A DNA stretch of 26,816 nucleotides, from IMG/VR virus record IMGVR_UViG_3300025072_000038, positions 1 through 26,816 of that record. One strand, written 5' to 3'. The notes under the pieces were generated by a model. It saw nothing but the letters and a program-made list of their open reading frames with translations. It made no database searches and was not told the origin of the DNA. Both the position numbers and the translations under genes were made by a program. This stretch comes from a virus. Within the stretch, counting starts at the first letter, position 1, and every line of letters starts with the position of its first letter. Shown piece by piece: positions 15,061 to 21,250 of the stretch.

Positions 15061-16203
15061 ATGGCTAGTGTTTATAAAAGGGGAGACATTTACTGGGCTA
15101 ATTTCAGCACAGCAGATGGATCTCAAAACGCTGTCAGTACCAAGATTCGGATTTCAGTTTATGGTCCTAGGAAAGCCAGGCAATTAGCTTTAGAACAGGC
15201 TATCAAATGGGAGCGTAATGAAGTTGACAAACGAGTCAGTGGTATTGATTTTGCTAGTTTAGTGGATTCCATTTCTACACTGGATCCATCTGACAAGACC
15301 AAACTAGCACTCGTTCTGGTCGATCACCTACCAGACAGTTATCAAACAAATGGTGATACTCTCACATCAACAATAACATATAGTGATTGCCGTGACAAAT
15401 GGCTTTCCAAGGTAAGCAGCCGGAAATCAGCTGACTGGATAAAACGAGAAATCGTATGCCATAGATTCTTTATTGAATTCGTTGGTGGTGATACTCTCAT
15501 AAGTTCAGTTACAACAGAGAATGTTGATGATTTCATCGTCAGCCGGGAAGGACTAGGCAAGGCAGCCAACACGATTAACAACTACCTCAAACCGGTATCG
15601 CAGCTATTCAATTATGCAGTTGCGAATGACCTGGTCACGAAGAATCCTGTTAAGTATGCACAGAAGCCTGGTACGGCAACTGTTGTAGAATGGGATTACA
15701 TTCCTGACGATGCATTTGATATAGTAATCAACGATGCTAACGATTCAGATAAAATCTTCTGGACCTGGTTGCGGTACACCGCTTTGAACCCTAAAGATGT
15801 AAGTGCCTTAACTCCCACCAGCATCGAAGCTGACAACAAGGGTAACGGCAGACACATAAATGGGAAAAGAGCGAAGAACGGCAGACTGGCCAGGATCCCG
15901 GTTCATCCCAATATTGAGAAGGCTATCTCAACTTATGGTGATGATTGTTTTGGGATATATCCTAGCAAGAGTGCCAGGGACAAATCGAACAAGAGATTCA
16001 AGGCAGCACTCGCCAGCCAGGGGATCTATAGTGTGATTGCAGCAATCAGACACACCTGTGCTACCAACCTTCTAGAATCAGGATTAAGTCTAGATGACGT
16101 TGCACTGATCATGGGTCACAGTGATACCACAATGCTCAAAAAGATCTATGTCAAGCATGTGGATCAGGTTAAGGCATACGAAGCCGTTAAGCGGCTGAAG
16201 TAA
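15061..16203 (+). CDS. int: Tyrosine recombinase/integrase with altered catalytic residues
   Basis: This 380-residue protein starts at ATG 15061, eight bases after AAGGAG. The N-terminus MASVYKRGDIYWANFS is the arm-binding SVYKRG style. Residues about 105-185 form the SAM-like core-binding domain (SADWIKREIVCHRFFIEFVG). The catalytic domain ends with IRHTCATNLLESGLSLDDVA, MGHSDTTM and KKIYVKH, giving Arg330, His353 and nucleophile Tyr363; Lys272 is in place. However, the first catalytic Arg (TGxRxxE) aligns with Asn243 in TALNPKDVSAL, and the usual box-II His (HxLR) is Ala327 in AAIR. Integration and excision role is known for the family; normal activity is doubtful for this copy. Confidence 0.85.
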   Translation: MASVYKRGDIYWANFSTADGSQNAVSTKIRISVYGPRKARQLALEQAIKWERNEVDKRVSGIDFASLVDSISTLDPSDKTKLALVLVDHLPDSYQTNGDTLTSTITYSDCRDKWLSKVSSRKSADWIKREIVCHRFFIEFVGGDTLISSVTTENVDDFIVSREGLGKAANTINNYLKPVSQLFNYAVANDLVTKNPVKYAQKPGTATVVEWDYIPDDAFDIVINDANDSDKIFWTWLRYTALNPKDVSALTPTSIEADNKGNGRHINGKRAKNGRLARIPVHPNIEKAISTYGDDCFGIYPSKSARDKSNKRFKAALASQGIYSVIAAIRHTCATNLLESGLSLDDVALIMGHSDTTMLKKIYVKHVDQVKAYEAVKRLK

Positions 16204-16385
16204 TGTCCGTCAAAAAGCGAAGTGAAGTTGAAGGCCTGGACGAAGAAATCCAGGCCTTTGATATTATAGAAGATGTCCGGTGGCTAGAAGTAGGCAAGTC
16301 GTTGGCAATGTCTTATTTCGCCTGGGTATATTATCAATGGGCAATATATGATTTCAAACAATTTATTGAATACCTAACAAGATAA
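16203..16385 (+). CDS. Small protein coupled to the integrase
   Basis: This 60-residue protein starts at ATG 16203, overlapping the integrase stop as TAATG. The N-terminal half is charged (SVKKRSEVEGLDEEIQAFDI). The C-terminal half is aromatic and moderately hydrophobic (AMSYFAWVYYQWAIYDFKQF), perhaps membrane-associated. No known family is recognised. Tight coupling suggests it is made with the integrase. Confidence 0.6.
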   Translation: MSVKKRSEVEGLDEEIQAFDIIEDVRWLEVGKSLAMSYFAWVYYQWAIYDFKQFIEYLTR

Positions 16386-16403
16386 GATAAGGAGAAGAAG
16401 TGC

Positions 16404-16523
16404 ATGAAATTAAGTCAGGATGAGATTGATCTTATGAGAAGAATGTTTAGCACATCCATTCGTGTAGGTAAGCGGAACGGTGATAAGCTATACGTTCAGA
16501 AGGTCCAGCAGGGACCGGTTTGA
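16404..16523 (+). CDS. 39-residue hypothetical protein
   Basis: ATG 16404 follows AAGGAGAAG by five bases and the frame closes at TGA 16521-16523. The peptide MKLSQDEIDLMRRMFSTSIR is basic overall, with a helical start and a short beta-like end (GDKLYVQKVQQGPV). Its good ribosome site and its place in a tight operon support expression. The function is unknown. Confidence 0.55.
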   Translation: MKLSQDEIDLMRRMFSTSIRVGKRNGDKLYVQKVQQGPV

Positions 16524-16561
16524 AGATAACGTAATCGAAATAAACAATGAGGAGAAATCAA

Positions 16562-16708
16562 ATGATGAACCTTCTTGATATTCTTAACTACCAGCCGCTA
16601 GGTGACCATGGTGTAAATTCCCTATTAAGCATTAGGATGTTTCATATCATTTCACTAACCTTGTTGGCCTGGGTGCACAAGGTATACAAAAGGAGCGAAG
16701 AAGAATAA
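16562..16708 (+). CDS. 48-residue small membrane protein
   Basis: ATG 16562 lies behind GAGGAG (16549-16554) and the stop overlaps the next start as TAATG. The sequence starts MMNLLDILNYQPLGDHGVNS. It has one hydrophobic segment (LLSIRMFHIISLTLLAWVHK) near the C-terminus and ends in a charged KRSEEE tail. It is a probable single-span protein of unknown role. Confidence 0.55.
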   Translation: MMNLLDILNYQPLGDHGVNSLLSIRMFHIISLTLLAWVHKVYKRSEEE

Positions 16709-16914
16709 TGGCGAAGCCAGTAACAGAATATAAACTTGTTAAGATACAAATCAGTAACCAGGAACATGACCGGATCCACCAGGTGGCCAAGGAACTCAAG
16801 GTGAGTTACCAAAGCCTGGTAGGATCTATTCTACGTCAGTATCTTACTGATGTGGGTCGGCCACTGATAATCCGCAGTCTTCAAGTTGAACAGGGAGAGC
16901 CAGAATCCAGGTGA
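16708..16914 (+). CDS. Ribbon-helix-helix (Arc/CopG-like) DNA-binding protein
   Basis: This 68-residue protein starts at ATG 16708 in TAATG with the previous gene. The segment TEYKLVKIQISNQEHDRIHQ gives a short beta strand (KLVKIQIS) followed by a helix (EHDRIHQVAKEL). A tight turn (KVSYQ) and a second helix (SLVGSILRQYL) complete the pattern of the ribbon-helix-helix family, which binds DNA as dimers through the strand. It is the last gene before the terminator. As the only obvious repressor-like protein in the window it is a candidate for controlling the late, int or early promoters. That role is inference. Confidence 0.65.
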   Translation: MAKPVTEYKLVKIQISNQEHDRIHQVAKELKVSYQSLVGSILRQYLTDVGRPLIIRSLQVEQGEPESR

Positions 16915-16957
16915 TAGAGGTTCTATAAGTCTTATTCCTACCTCGCAGAAGAACAGG

Positions 16958-16984
16958 AAGGCCACTTAATTGTGGCTTTTTTGT
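16958..16984 (+). terminator. Intrinsic terminator of the integrase operon
   Basis: AAGGCCAC (16958-16965) pairs with GTGGCTTT (16972-16979) through eight base pairs including one G-T wobble, with loop TTAATT, followed by T-run TTTTTTG. It also covers the stop of the convergent gene, so it separates the rightward integrase operon from the leftward early operon. Confidence 0.85.
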
Positions 16985-17172
16985 TTTAAGCATATATATT
17001 CATTCCTGGACATTTCAATAATCTTATTTAATTCAGATCTGCTGCACTTCCACAAATACTTACGTCCCACAACAGACCGTATATTTAATAGGCTACGCTT
17101 TTCGCCTATCCCATCCGGATAATCACATTGGGATCTAGCAATAATTTTAATCAGATCATAATCATCTGCCAT
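16966..17172 (-). CDS. Hypothetical protein at the end of the early operon
   Basis: I take ATG 17172 (68 residues, MADDYDLIKIIARSQCDYPD), which overlaps the stop of the upstream membrane ORF by 11 bases. A TTG at 17184 is an alternative. The stop lies inside the terminator stem of the opposite operon. The protein is basic with three Cys, and SVVGRKYLWKCSRSELNKII suggests a short helical domain. No ribosome site is obvious, so expression would depend on coupling. No family is recognised. Confidence 0.45.
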   Translation of the reverse strand: MADDYDLIKIIARSQCDYPDGIGEKRSLLNIRSVVGRKYLWKCSRSELNKIIEMSRNEYICLKQKSHN

Positions 17173-17341
17173 GGAACTTGTCAAACATATAAGATCCCAG
17201 CATAAGCAGCGGAACAGCTATAGCCACACCAATTAGCAGCACCAACAAAGATGTGCCGTATATGAGGCAATTAGCGATGTCTATGAAGGTTTTATAGGCA
17301 CTCTTCGCACTGTCGGAACTCCTTCTACTGTATTTCCCCAT
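17162..17341 (-). CDS. 59-residue membrane protein, out-of-frame overlap with its upstream gene
   Basis: ATG 17341 follows GAAGAGG by four bases, and the frame runs to TGA 17164-17162. The N-terminus is basic (MGKYSRRSSDSAKSAYKTFI). It is followed by a long hydrophobic span, residues about 22-50 (LIYGTSLLVLLIGVAIAVPL), and a short tail KFHGR. Its first 61 bases lie inside the 64-aa gene in another frame. A basic cytoplasmic start and one span suggest N-in topology. The role is unknown; small inner-membrane superinfection or lysis-timing proteins look like this. Confidence 0.6.
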   Translation of the reverse strand: MGKYSRRSSDSAKSAYKTFIDIANCLIYGTSLLVLLIGVAIAVPLLMLGSYMFDKFHGR

Positions 17342-17475
17342 TTTTCCTCTTCCAACTCAGTTAATCTATCACGCAATACTGTAGTATCTTTATTCTCAGC
17401 AGCATGCTTCCTAATGAGATCTCGATAAACAGATCTAATCAAATAATCACTACGATTCACTCTGTTTTGTCCCAT
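17281..17475 (-). CDS. 64-residue hypothetical protein
   Basis: I start at ATG 17475 and not at the ATG two codons upstream. GGGG lies six bases before it, and the stop of the 29-codon ORF overlaps it as TAATG. The sequence MGQNRVNRSDYLIRSVYRDL is helical and basic; a second helix (DTTVLRDRLTELEEEKWGNT) follows. It may form a small helical dimer. No known domain. Its 3' third is shared with the membrane ORF in another frame. Confidence 0.6.
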   Translation of the reverse strand: MGQNRVNRSDYLIRSVYRDLIRKHAAENKDTTVLRDRLTELEEEKWGNTVEGVPTVRRVPIKPS

Positions 17476-17564
17476 TAACATCCCCAGTAGCTGAAGTAAT
17501 AGAATTCATACATTACCGTAGTTGTTGATGTTGCATACTGTACAATTATTTCATATCTAACCAT
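17475..17564 (-). CDS. 29-residue ORF linking HNH gene and downstream gene
   Basis: ATG 17564 overlaps the end of the HNH gene, with AAGG six bases upstream. The stop overlaps the next start as TAATG. The peptide MVRYEIIVQYATSTTTVMYE ends in FYYFSYWGC. It looks like two beta strands, aromatic-rich. Correct coupling at both ends is the main support. Confidence 0.5.
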   Translation of the reverse strand: MVRYEIIVQYATSTTTVMYEFYYFSYWGC

Positions 17565-18027
17565 CTTCTACCTTTTTCTTGGGACTGTACAACAGGTTCT
17601 TATTATCTGCTTCCGCTCTCTCTTTTTTTACATCATACAATAGTTGTTTGACCTTTTCTCTTGCAGCCAATTCTTTATCTAATGGGATCTTAATTTTTCT
17701 AGTTAGGTCCGACTGGCCATGCAACCATACAAACTCCTCAACGGGCATACGCTGCATAAGCAATTCAGCAGTTTTACCAGGATGTTGGCCAAGGTAGTTA
17801 TGGCAGCTTACACATAAAGCCATGCAGTTCAGTGGTTCCCATCTGGTTTTTATATTTGCTCGACCAAACCACATGTGAGCACAATGTAAACCTCTGGAAT
17901 CCACACCCTGGATGAACTTCTTACTACACCTTTGGCAGGTCCAATCGTCACGCTCTCTTATATATTCTGAAAACAGTATATCGGTTCGAGTCCGCTTTAT
18001 TTTTTCACCGCCTGGCCACATAATCAC
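17557..18027 (-). CDS. HNH/NinG-like zinc protein, putative nuclease
   Basis: This 156-residue protein starts at GTG 18027 (GTGA overlap) or ATG 18021. Zinc ligands CQRC (31-34) and CVSCH (72-76) frame a central LHCAHMW (47-53) and WEPLNCMALC, the order of HNH-type treble-clef nucleases and of the lambda NinG/Rap recombination protein. The C-terminal 60 residues are Lys-rich and helical (AAREKVKQLLYDVKKERAEA). It follows the replication genes, the position of NinG-type proteins in temperate phages. Whether it cuts recombination junctions or is an ordinary HNH nicking enzyme is open. Confidence 0.75.
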   Translation of the reverse strand: MIMWPGGEKIKRTRTDILFSEYIRERDDWTCQRCSKKFIQGVDSRGLHCAHMWFGRANIKTRWEPLNCMALCVSCHNYLGQHPGKTAELLMQRMPVEEFVWLHGQSDLTRKIKIPLDKELAAREKVKQLLYDVKKERAEADNKNLLYSPKKKVEDG

Positions 18028-18536
18028 ACATCCTTTTTTAACAGATCACCAAGTAACTTTGTTTGACCGGATCTCATGCCTACTGCCTTTTTAGTTTTAG
18101 ATCCTATCCCCAGTAACTGTTCATTAACAACGTACTTATATTTAAACCTTACTTTTTTTTCTAATATCACATCCGATAAATTACCCACACTAGTTTTACC
18201 CCCCAGTTCATTTAGGATCTGGTAGCTAACAGAATGGATCTGCGATTTATTCCATGACTCCCCAGTGGTTACCTGGATCACTTTTTTAAGATCCTTCATC
18301 ACCTGCTCAAAAGTAACAACCTTATCTTTAATCAGTTTAGTAATGTCAGCTACTTTGGGAAAGAATTCAGACTTGCTCACCCATTCCCTAACAGCGTTGG
18401 TAACAGCAGATAACTCATAGATCCCCAGCTGGTCATAGTACACTCTCATCGTACCATCACTAAATTCTTTATTGTAGGCAGTGTTTAAGTAATGCATAAC
18501 CTTTGTAAAGTCCTGTTTATTCATTGGCCCAGTCAT
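18024..18536 (-). CDS. Replicative helicase loader, G39P/G40P-loader type
   Basis: The start is uncertain. I use ATG 18536 (MTGPMNKQDFTKVMHYL), inside the end of the initiator gene; ATG 18524 and an upstream TTG are alternatives. The N-terminal 85 residues (KVMHYLNTAYNKEFSDGTMR, VYYDQLGIYELSAVTNAVRE, FFPKVADITKLI) match the helical fold of the loader and inhibitor of phage G40P family. The C-terminal part with ILNELGGKTSVGNLSDVILE is a second helical domain. It overlaps the initiator by 20 bases. In known phages such proteins deliver the host or phage DnaB-type helicase to the origin; no phage helicase is visible, so the host's is probably used. Confidence 0.75.
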   Translation of the reverse strand: MTGPMNKQDFTKVMHYLNTAYNKEFSDGTMRVYYDQLGIYELSAVTNAVREWVSKSEFFPKVADITKLIKDKVVTFEQVMKDLKKVIQVTTGESWNKSQIHSVSYQILNELGGKTSVGNLSDVILEKKVRFKYKYVVNEQLLGIGSKTKKAVGMRSGQTKLLGDLLKKDV

Positions 18537-19299
18537 CGTATTGCTTTTTATTTCTATTCCTTTCACTCGCCATTGCAATCATTCCATTCCAGGTATTTCT
18601 TAACATACCAACATTAGGATTCTTTTTCGCAAATGTATCTTTCTTGATGTATTCCTGGAAAAAGAACCCTATCCCAGCCGCTACCGGATCAAAGCCATAC
18701 TGTTTCTCCAATTCTTGGAGGATCTTCCCATCCTTCCCAAACGATGCATGATACTCTACGCCAGTATACTCTAGATAAAACCCCCCAAAGATGGACAGCA
18801 ATGTTGGAGCGGCAGCTTCAACCACACCATTCTTAACCTTCTTTACATTCTTAACCTTCTTTACCTTCTTGTCTTTCTTATCCTTCTTTAGTTGTGTCCG
18901 TTGGTTGTCCCGTTTGCTGTCCGTCAGTTGTACTGTTTGCTGTCCGTCAGTTGTACTGTCGGTTGGCCGCAGATCCTGGTAAGTCCCGTAGTTGCAGATA
19001 GTTAGGTGTGTCCATAAGTGTGTCGATTTGCGTACCACCATTGTGTCGTTTTCCAGCATAGTGATGTACCGCCTAACCTTACCACGGGACCAGCCCCATT
19101 GCTTGGCCAACTCTGCCAGGCTAGTGATTAATTCCCCCCGTTTGATCAATACCATTTGATCCTGGACCAGCCATTTTTTGGTCTTATGATTAGCCATCAT
19201 AAGCAGCTGGATCCAGGCTTTTAGATACTCTGCATTAGCAAATATCCAATGTTCTTTAATATCTCTATGGATCTTAATCCATCCATGTCCCCTATCCAT
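18517..19299 (-). CDS. Phage replication initiator (winged-helix, origin-binding type)
   Basis: This 260-residue protein starts at ATG 19299, behind GAGGGGAG. Residues 1-105 begin MDRGHGWIKIHRDIKEHWIF and continue KRGELITSLAELAKQWGWSR, GKVRRYITMLEN, the winged-helix DNA-binding domain common in phage replisome organisers. Residues about 110-160 are a linker with a repeated TDSxxDxQ-x-TQL pattern and a Lys-rich run (KKDKKDKKVKKVKNVKKVKN). Residues 165-250 (ILQELEKQYGFDPVAAGIGF, NPNVGMLRNTWNGMI) resemble the DnaD-like C-terminal domain. Iterons in its own linker DNA suggest the origin lies in this gene. It precedes the helicase loader. Confidence 0.8.
   Translation of the reverse strand: MDRGHGWIKIHRDIKEHWIFANAEYLKAWIQLLMMANHKTKKWLVQDQMVLIKRGELITSLAELAKQWGWSRGKVRRYITMLENDTMVVRKSTHLWTHLTICNYGTYQDLRPTDSTTDGQQTVQLTDSKRDNQRTQLKKDKKDKKVKKVKNVKKVKNGVVEAAAPTLLSIFGGFYLEYTGVEYHASFGKDGKILQELEKQYGFDPVAAGIGFFFQEYIKKDTFAKKNPNVGMLRNTWNGMIAMASERNRNKKQYDDWANE
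18905..18975. repeat. Iteron cluster inside the initiator gene, candidate replication origin
   Basis: A 23-bp unit, TTTGCTGTCCGTCAGTTGTA followed by CTG, is exactly repeated at 18913-18935 and 18936-18958. Degenerate partial copies flank it (TTGTGTCCGTTGGTTGTCC at about 18892-18910; TCGGTTGG after 18958). Next to it at 18830-18895 is a strongly strand-skewed pyrimidine tract of repeated TTCTTAACCTTCTTTAC. Iterons plus a skewed tract within the initiator's linker resemble the lambda-type origin. Confidence 0.6.
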
Positions 19300-19587
19300 T
19301 TAGTTATATCTCCCCTCTATACTTTTGCATTCCTGGCATTCCTGGCATTTACACCATCCATCTTCATCGAATTCCTGGCCTTCCTTTTCAAAATGTTTCA
19401 AGAATGGAAGGTGATTATGTTTAAGATGAATATTTGTAATAGCATCATCCATAGCTTCATAAAATCCAACGCATTCCAGGAATGTGTATTTCATATGACG
19501 TTTTAAAATCCTACTGCTACAATAAGGACACAATCTATGGGTTTCTTCATTGTATTCTATCTTCCGACCCTTGAGGTCCCTCGCCAT
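19300..19587 (-). CDS. Cys-rich small zinc-binding protein
   Basis: This 95-residue protein starts at ATG 19587 in TAATG with the gene upstream. It has CPYC (20-23) near the N-terminus and a cluster CKCQECQEC near residues 79-87, with several His between (IHLKHNHLPFLKHF), so it should bind one or two zinc ions. The ECQEC part is written as a DNA duplication (attcctggcattcctggc). No specific family is recognised. It lies directly before the initiator gene. Confidence 0.65.
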   Translation of the reverse strand: MARDLKGRKIEYNEETHRLCPYCSSRILKRHMKYTFLECVGFYEAMDDAITNIHLKHNHLPFLKHFEKEGQEFDEDGWCKCQECQECKSIEGRYN

Positions 19588-19811
19588 TAATCCTCCGGTT
19601 CTGTCGGTTCAAACCGTTTCCCATACTCATCTGGATCTTCCTGGTGTCCACAGTCTTCACACTTAATCCCAAGATCGGCCTCGTCTGGTGTCATGGGTCG
19701 TATGTATTCCTCAAATATAACATTCCCAGAATCACATTCCGGACAATCTATATCAACTGCATCACCACCACCCCGGATAATCCCTGTAAATCGTTTATTG
19801 AATGCTGGCAT
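19587..19811 (-). CDS. Zinc-ribbon protein
   Basis: This 74-residue protein starts at ATG 19811, right after the previous stop, with GGAGAGAG as ribosome site. CPEC (23-26) and CEDC (50-53) form a rubredoxin-like zinc ribbon (DIDCPECDSGNVIFEEYIRP, GIKCEDCGHQE). The C-terminus is acidic (DEYGKRFEPTEPED). Such ribbons mediate nucleic acid or protein contacts; the target is unknown. Confidence 0.7.
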   Translation of the reverse strand: MPAFNKRFTGIIRGGGDAVDIDCPECDSGNVIFEEYIRPMTPDEADLGIKCEDCGHQEDPDEYGKRFEPTEPED

Positions 19812-20042
19812 TTATTCTCTCTCCTGTTTTCTTGTAAGATCAATTGGGTCCATATCGTAGAATCCATCTATTCCAGAATGTTCTTTACACTCACTACATA
19901 TATCACTATCAGGCCAACCAGGCTCCATAAAATTAGCACCACAACAAATAGATTCTTTGTATTTACCCCAACCGCCCATCTTTCGGATAAAAGCCCCACT
20001 ATGCGGTGGTCGCTTAATCCTATCTCTTTTTGGCATTTTCAT
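19812..20042 (-). CDS. Small Cys-containing protein, putative zinc binder
   Basis: This 76-residue protein starts at ATG 20042, eight bases after GGAGGA. The N-terminal third is basic (MKMPKRDRIKRPPHSGAFIR), then ESICCGANFM and DICSECKEHSG supply four Cys and a His for a metal site. The C-terminus is charged. It overlaps the end of the gene upstream by 23 bases. No family is recognised. Confidence 0.6.
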   Translation of the reverse strand: MKMPKRDRIKRPPHSGAFIRKMGGWGKYKESICCGANFMEPGWPDSDICSECKEHSGIDGFYDMDPIDLTRKQERE

Positions 20043-20217
20043 CTTGAATCTCCTCCTTTTTCTTTACGGATGTTCCCACCCGTCTAGAGTGCAGGATCCT
20101 TGCCATAGCATGGCTACCTATGGGATCCTTGTCTGCATCAGCTGCTGCGATTGGAAACCATTCTGAATCCCAGGCCACAGCTTTGCTCTCAGGAAACTTT
20201 TTAACTTCGATTATCAT
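20020..20217 (-). CDS. 65-residue hypothetical protein
   Basis: ATG 20217 lies seven bases after GGAG, inside the end of the MazG-like gene. The protein begins MIIEVKKFPESKAVAWDSEW, has an Ala/Asp-rich middle (FPIAAADADKDPIGSHAMAR) and a basic tail. Overlap with genes on both sides is typical of this operon. No function can be assigned. Confidence 0.55.
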   Translation of the reverse strand: MIIEVKKFPESKAVAWDSEWFPIAAADADKDPIGSHAMARILHSRRVGTSVKKKEEIQDENAKKR

Positions 20218-20455
20218 CCTTTTTCTCCTTACGTTGTAATTGGATTATCTTACATGCGAGATAAACACATGAATCAAGTAATTCCTCTAAAGTCTCCTGG
20301 ATCATATCCCGGTCATCATCAACCAGGATCTCTTCTCCATACTTCTCCGCACCCGCTGCTAATCTATTTTTAATTAGATCTAAAACGTCTTCGTTAATTC
20401 TTTTTTCCTTAAACATATAACCACGCCTATGTATATCATTAACCTTTACTAACAT
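20201..20455 (-). CDS. MazG-like all-alpha NTP pyrophosphohydrolase candidate
   Basis: This 84-residue protein starts at ATG 20455, five bases after AAGGA. The segment LDLIKNRLAAGAEKYGEEIL followed by DRDMIQETLEELLDSCVYLA has the acidic helix pattern E-x-x-E-E-x-x-D of the MazG/dUTPase-like alpha superfamily (Glu-Glu and Asp as metal ligands). It is short for the family but similar to phage versions. It would hydrolyse non-canonical or excess NTPs in the infected cell. A related phage family without activity cannot be excluded. Confidence 0.55.
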   Translation of the reverse strand: MLVKVNDIHRRGYMFKEKRINEDVLDLIKNRLAAGAEKYGEEILVDDDRDMIQETLEELLDSCVYLACKIIQLQRKEKKDDNRS

Positions 20456-20939
20456 TATGTTCCTTATTAGGTAAAATAGTCCAAAATTTTATTGGTACAT
20501 CATAGAAATGTTCTCCTTCTGGCATAGAATTGTTTGGAACTTCAATTAAGCCGCACTTTAGAATTGTAGGTGAATCACAAACCATTAAAGTATCCCATTC
20601 CGAAGGTTTGACGGAATATTCCGAAGATACGATATGATGGATCACCACCACATAATAAATGTCTTTTGTTAAAAACTTTGTTTTGCGTTCTGGCACATGC
20701 ACTGTATCATATGGCCAGTTTTCGGAATGTATGGTCCTACGTTCTACCTCATACCTTGGTGCCATAATATCTACACCATATTTATCAGGGTTTTCGATTG
20801 CTGCTACACCACATGAACGTAGGTAATTTAGAACAACATCCTTACCGGCTGCATCATTAGCAGCATGGTTACCCGCATTGAATGGTTTGTGTTTCATATC
20901 CGAGGTGCGTAAAAGGGGAGCCAGGGCAGACCTAACCAT
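20439..20939 (-). CDS. Conserved-looking phage protein, possible nuclease fold
   Basis: Start at ATG 20939 (166 residues), or ATG 20897 (152 residues, MKHKPFNAGNHAANDAAGKD); neither has a clear ribosome site. It shows NPDKYGVDIMAPRYEVERRT then ENWPYDTVHVPERKTKFL and a beta strand KDIYYVVVIHH. The order D-(x)n-E-x-E with a following K/R and strand recalls the PD-(D/E)XK fold, but the catalytic Lys is replaced by Arg in EVERR, so this stays tentative. It lies between the SSB-like gene and the MazG-like gene, in the DNA metabolism block. Confidence 0.55.
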   Translation of the reverse strand: MVRSALAPLLRTSDMKHKPFNAGNHAANDAAGKDVVLNYLRSCGVAAIENPDKYGVDIMAPRYEVERRTIHSENWPYDTVHVPERKTKFLTKDIYYVVVIHHIVSSEYSVKPSEWDTLMVCDSPTILKCGLIEVPNNSMPEGEHFYDVPIKFWTILPNKEHNVSKG

Positions 20940-20996
20940 GAGGGAGCATGGGAGGAGACAAGGACCAGAAAAGCCTACCCCGGCTAAATTCCCTTA

Positions 20997-21248
20997 TTAA
21001 AACGGCAGATCGTCAGCCGGTTGCTGCTGGGGTTGTGCTGGTTTTGGTTCGTAAAATGATACCCGCATGTACTTCGGCTTTGACGGATCCTTGGGTGCCT
21101 TTGGATATAGCCTGGCCCGCCAGATCTTTCCCGCAACATTACAGGTCATATTTCCCCAGTAGTTATTTGAATCATCATCGCTTCCGTTTGGGTCATATTC
21201 TTCATTCTTGAATATGGTACCGGTGTTCAGCTTGTGCTCGAATGCCAT
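20997..21248 (-). CDS. Single-stranded DNA-binding-like protein with acidic tip
   Basis: This 83-residue protein starts at ATG 21248 behind AAGGAG. A compact beta-rich core (HKLNTGTIFKNEEYDPNGSD, YWGNMTCNVAGKIWRARLYP, PKYMRVSFYEPK) is followed by a Pro/Gln linker and the terminal PADDLPF. The acidic DDLPF tip is the hallmark with which bacterial and phage SSBs recruit partner proteins. The small OB-like core with aromatic residues fits. It sits next to the nuclease gene, as SSBs and exonucleases often do in recombination modules. ssDNA binding is inferred, not shown. Confidence 0.65.
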   Translation of the reverse strand: MAFEHKLNTGTIFKNEEYDPNGSDDDSNNYWGNMTCNVAGKIWRARLYPKAPKDPSKPKYMRVSFYEPKPAQPQQQPADDLPF

Positions 21249-21250
21249 GG

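Noticed and set aside
17281-17341. A -1 frameshift joining the 64-aa gene to the membrane segment downstream
   Set aside because: No convincing slippery site, and an ATG with GAAGAGG upstream at 17341 gives the membrane protein its own start.
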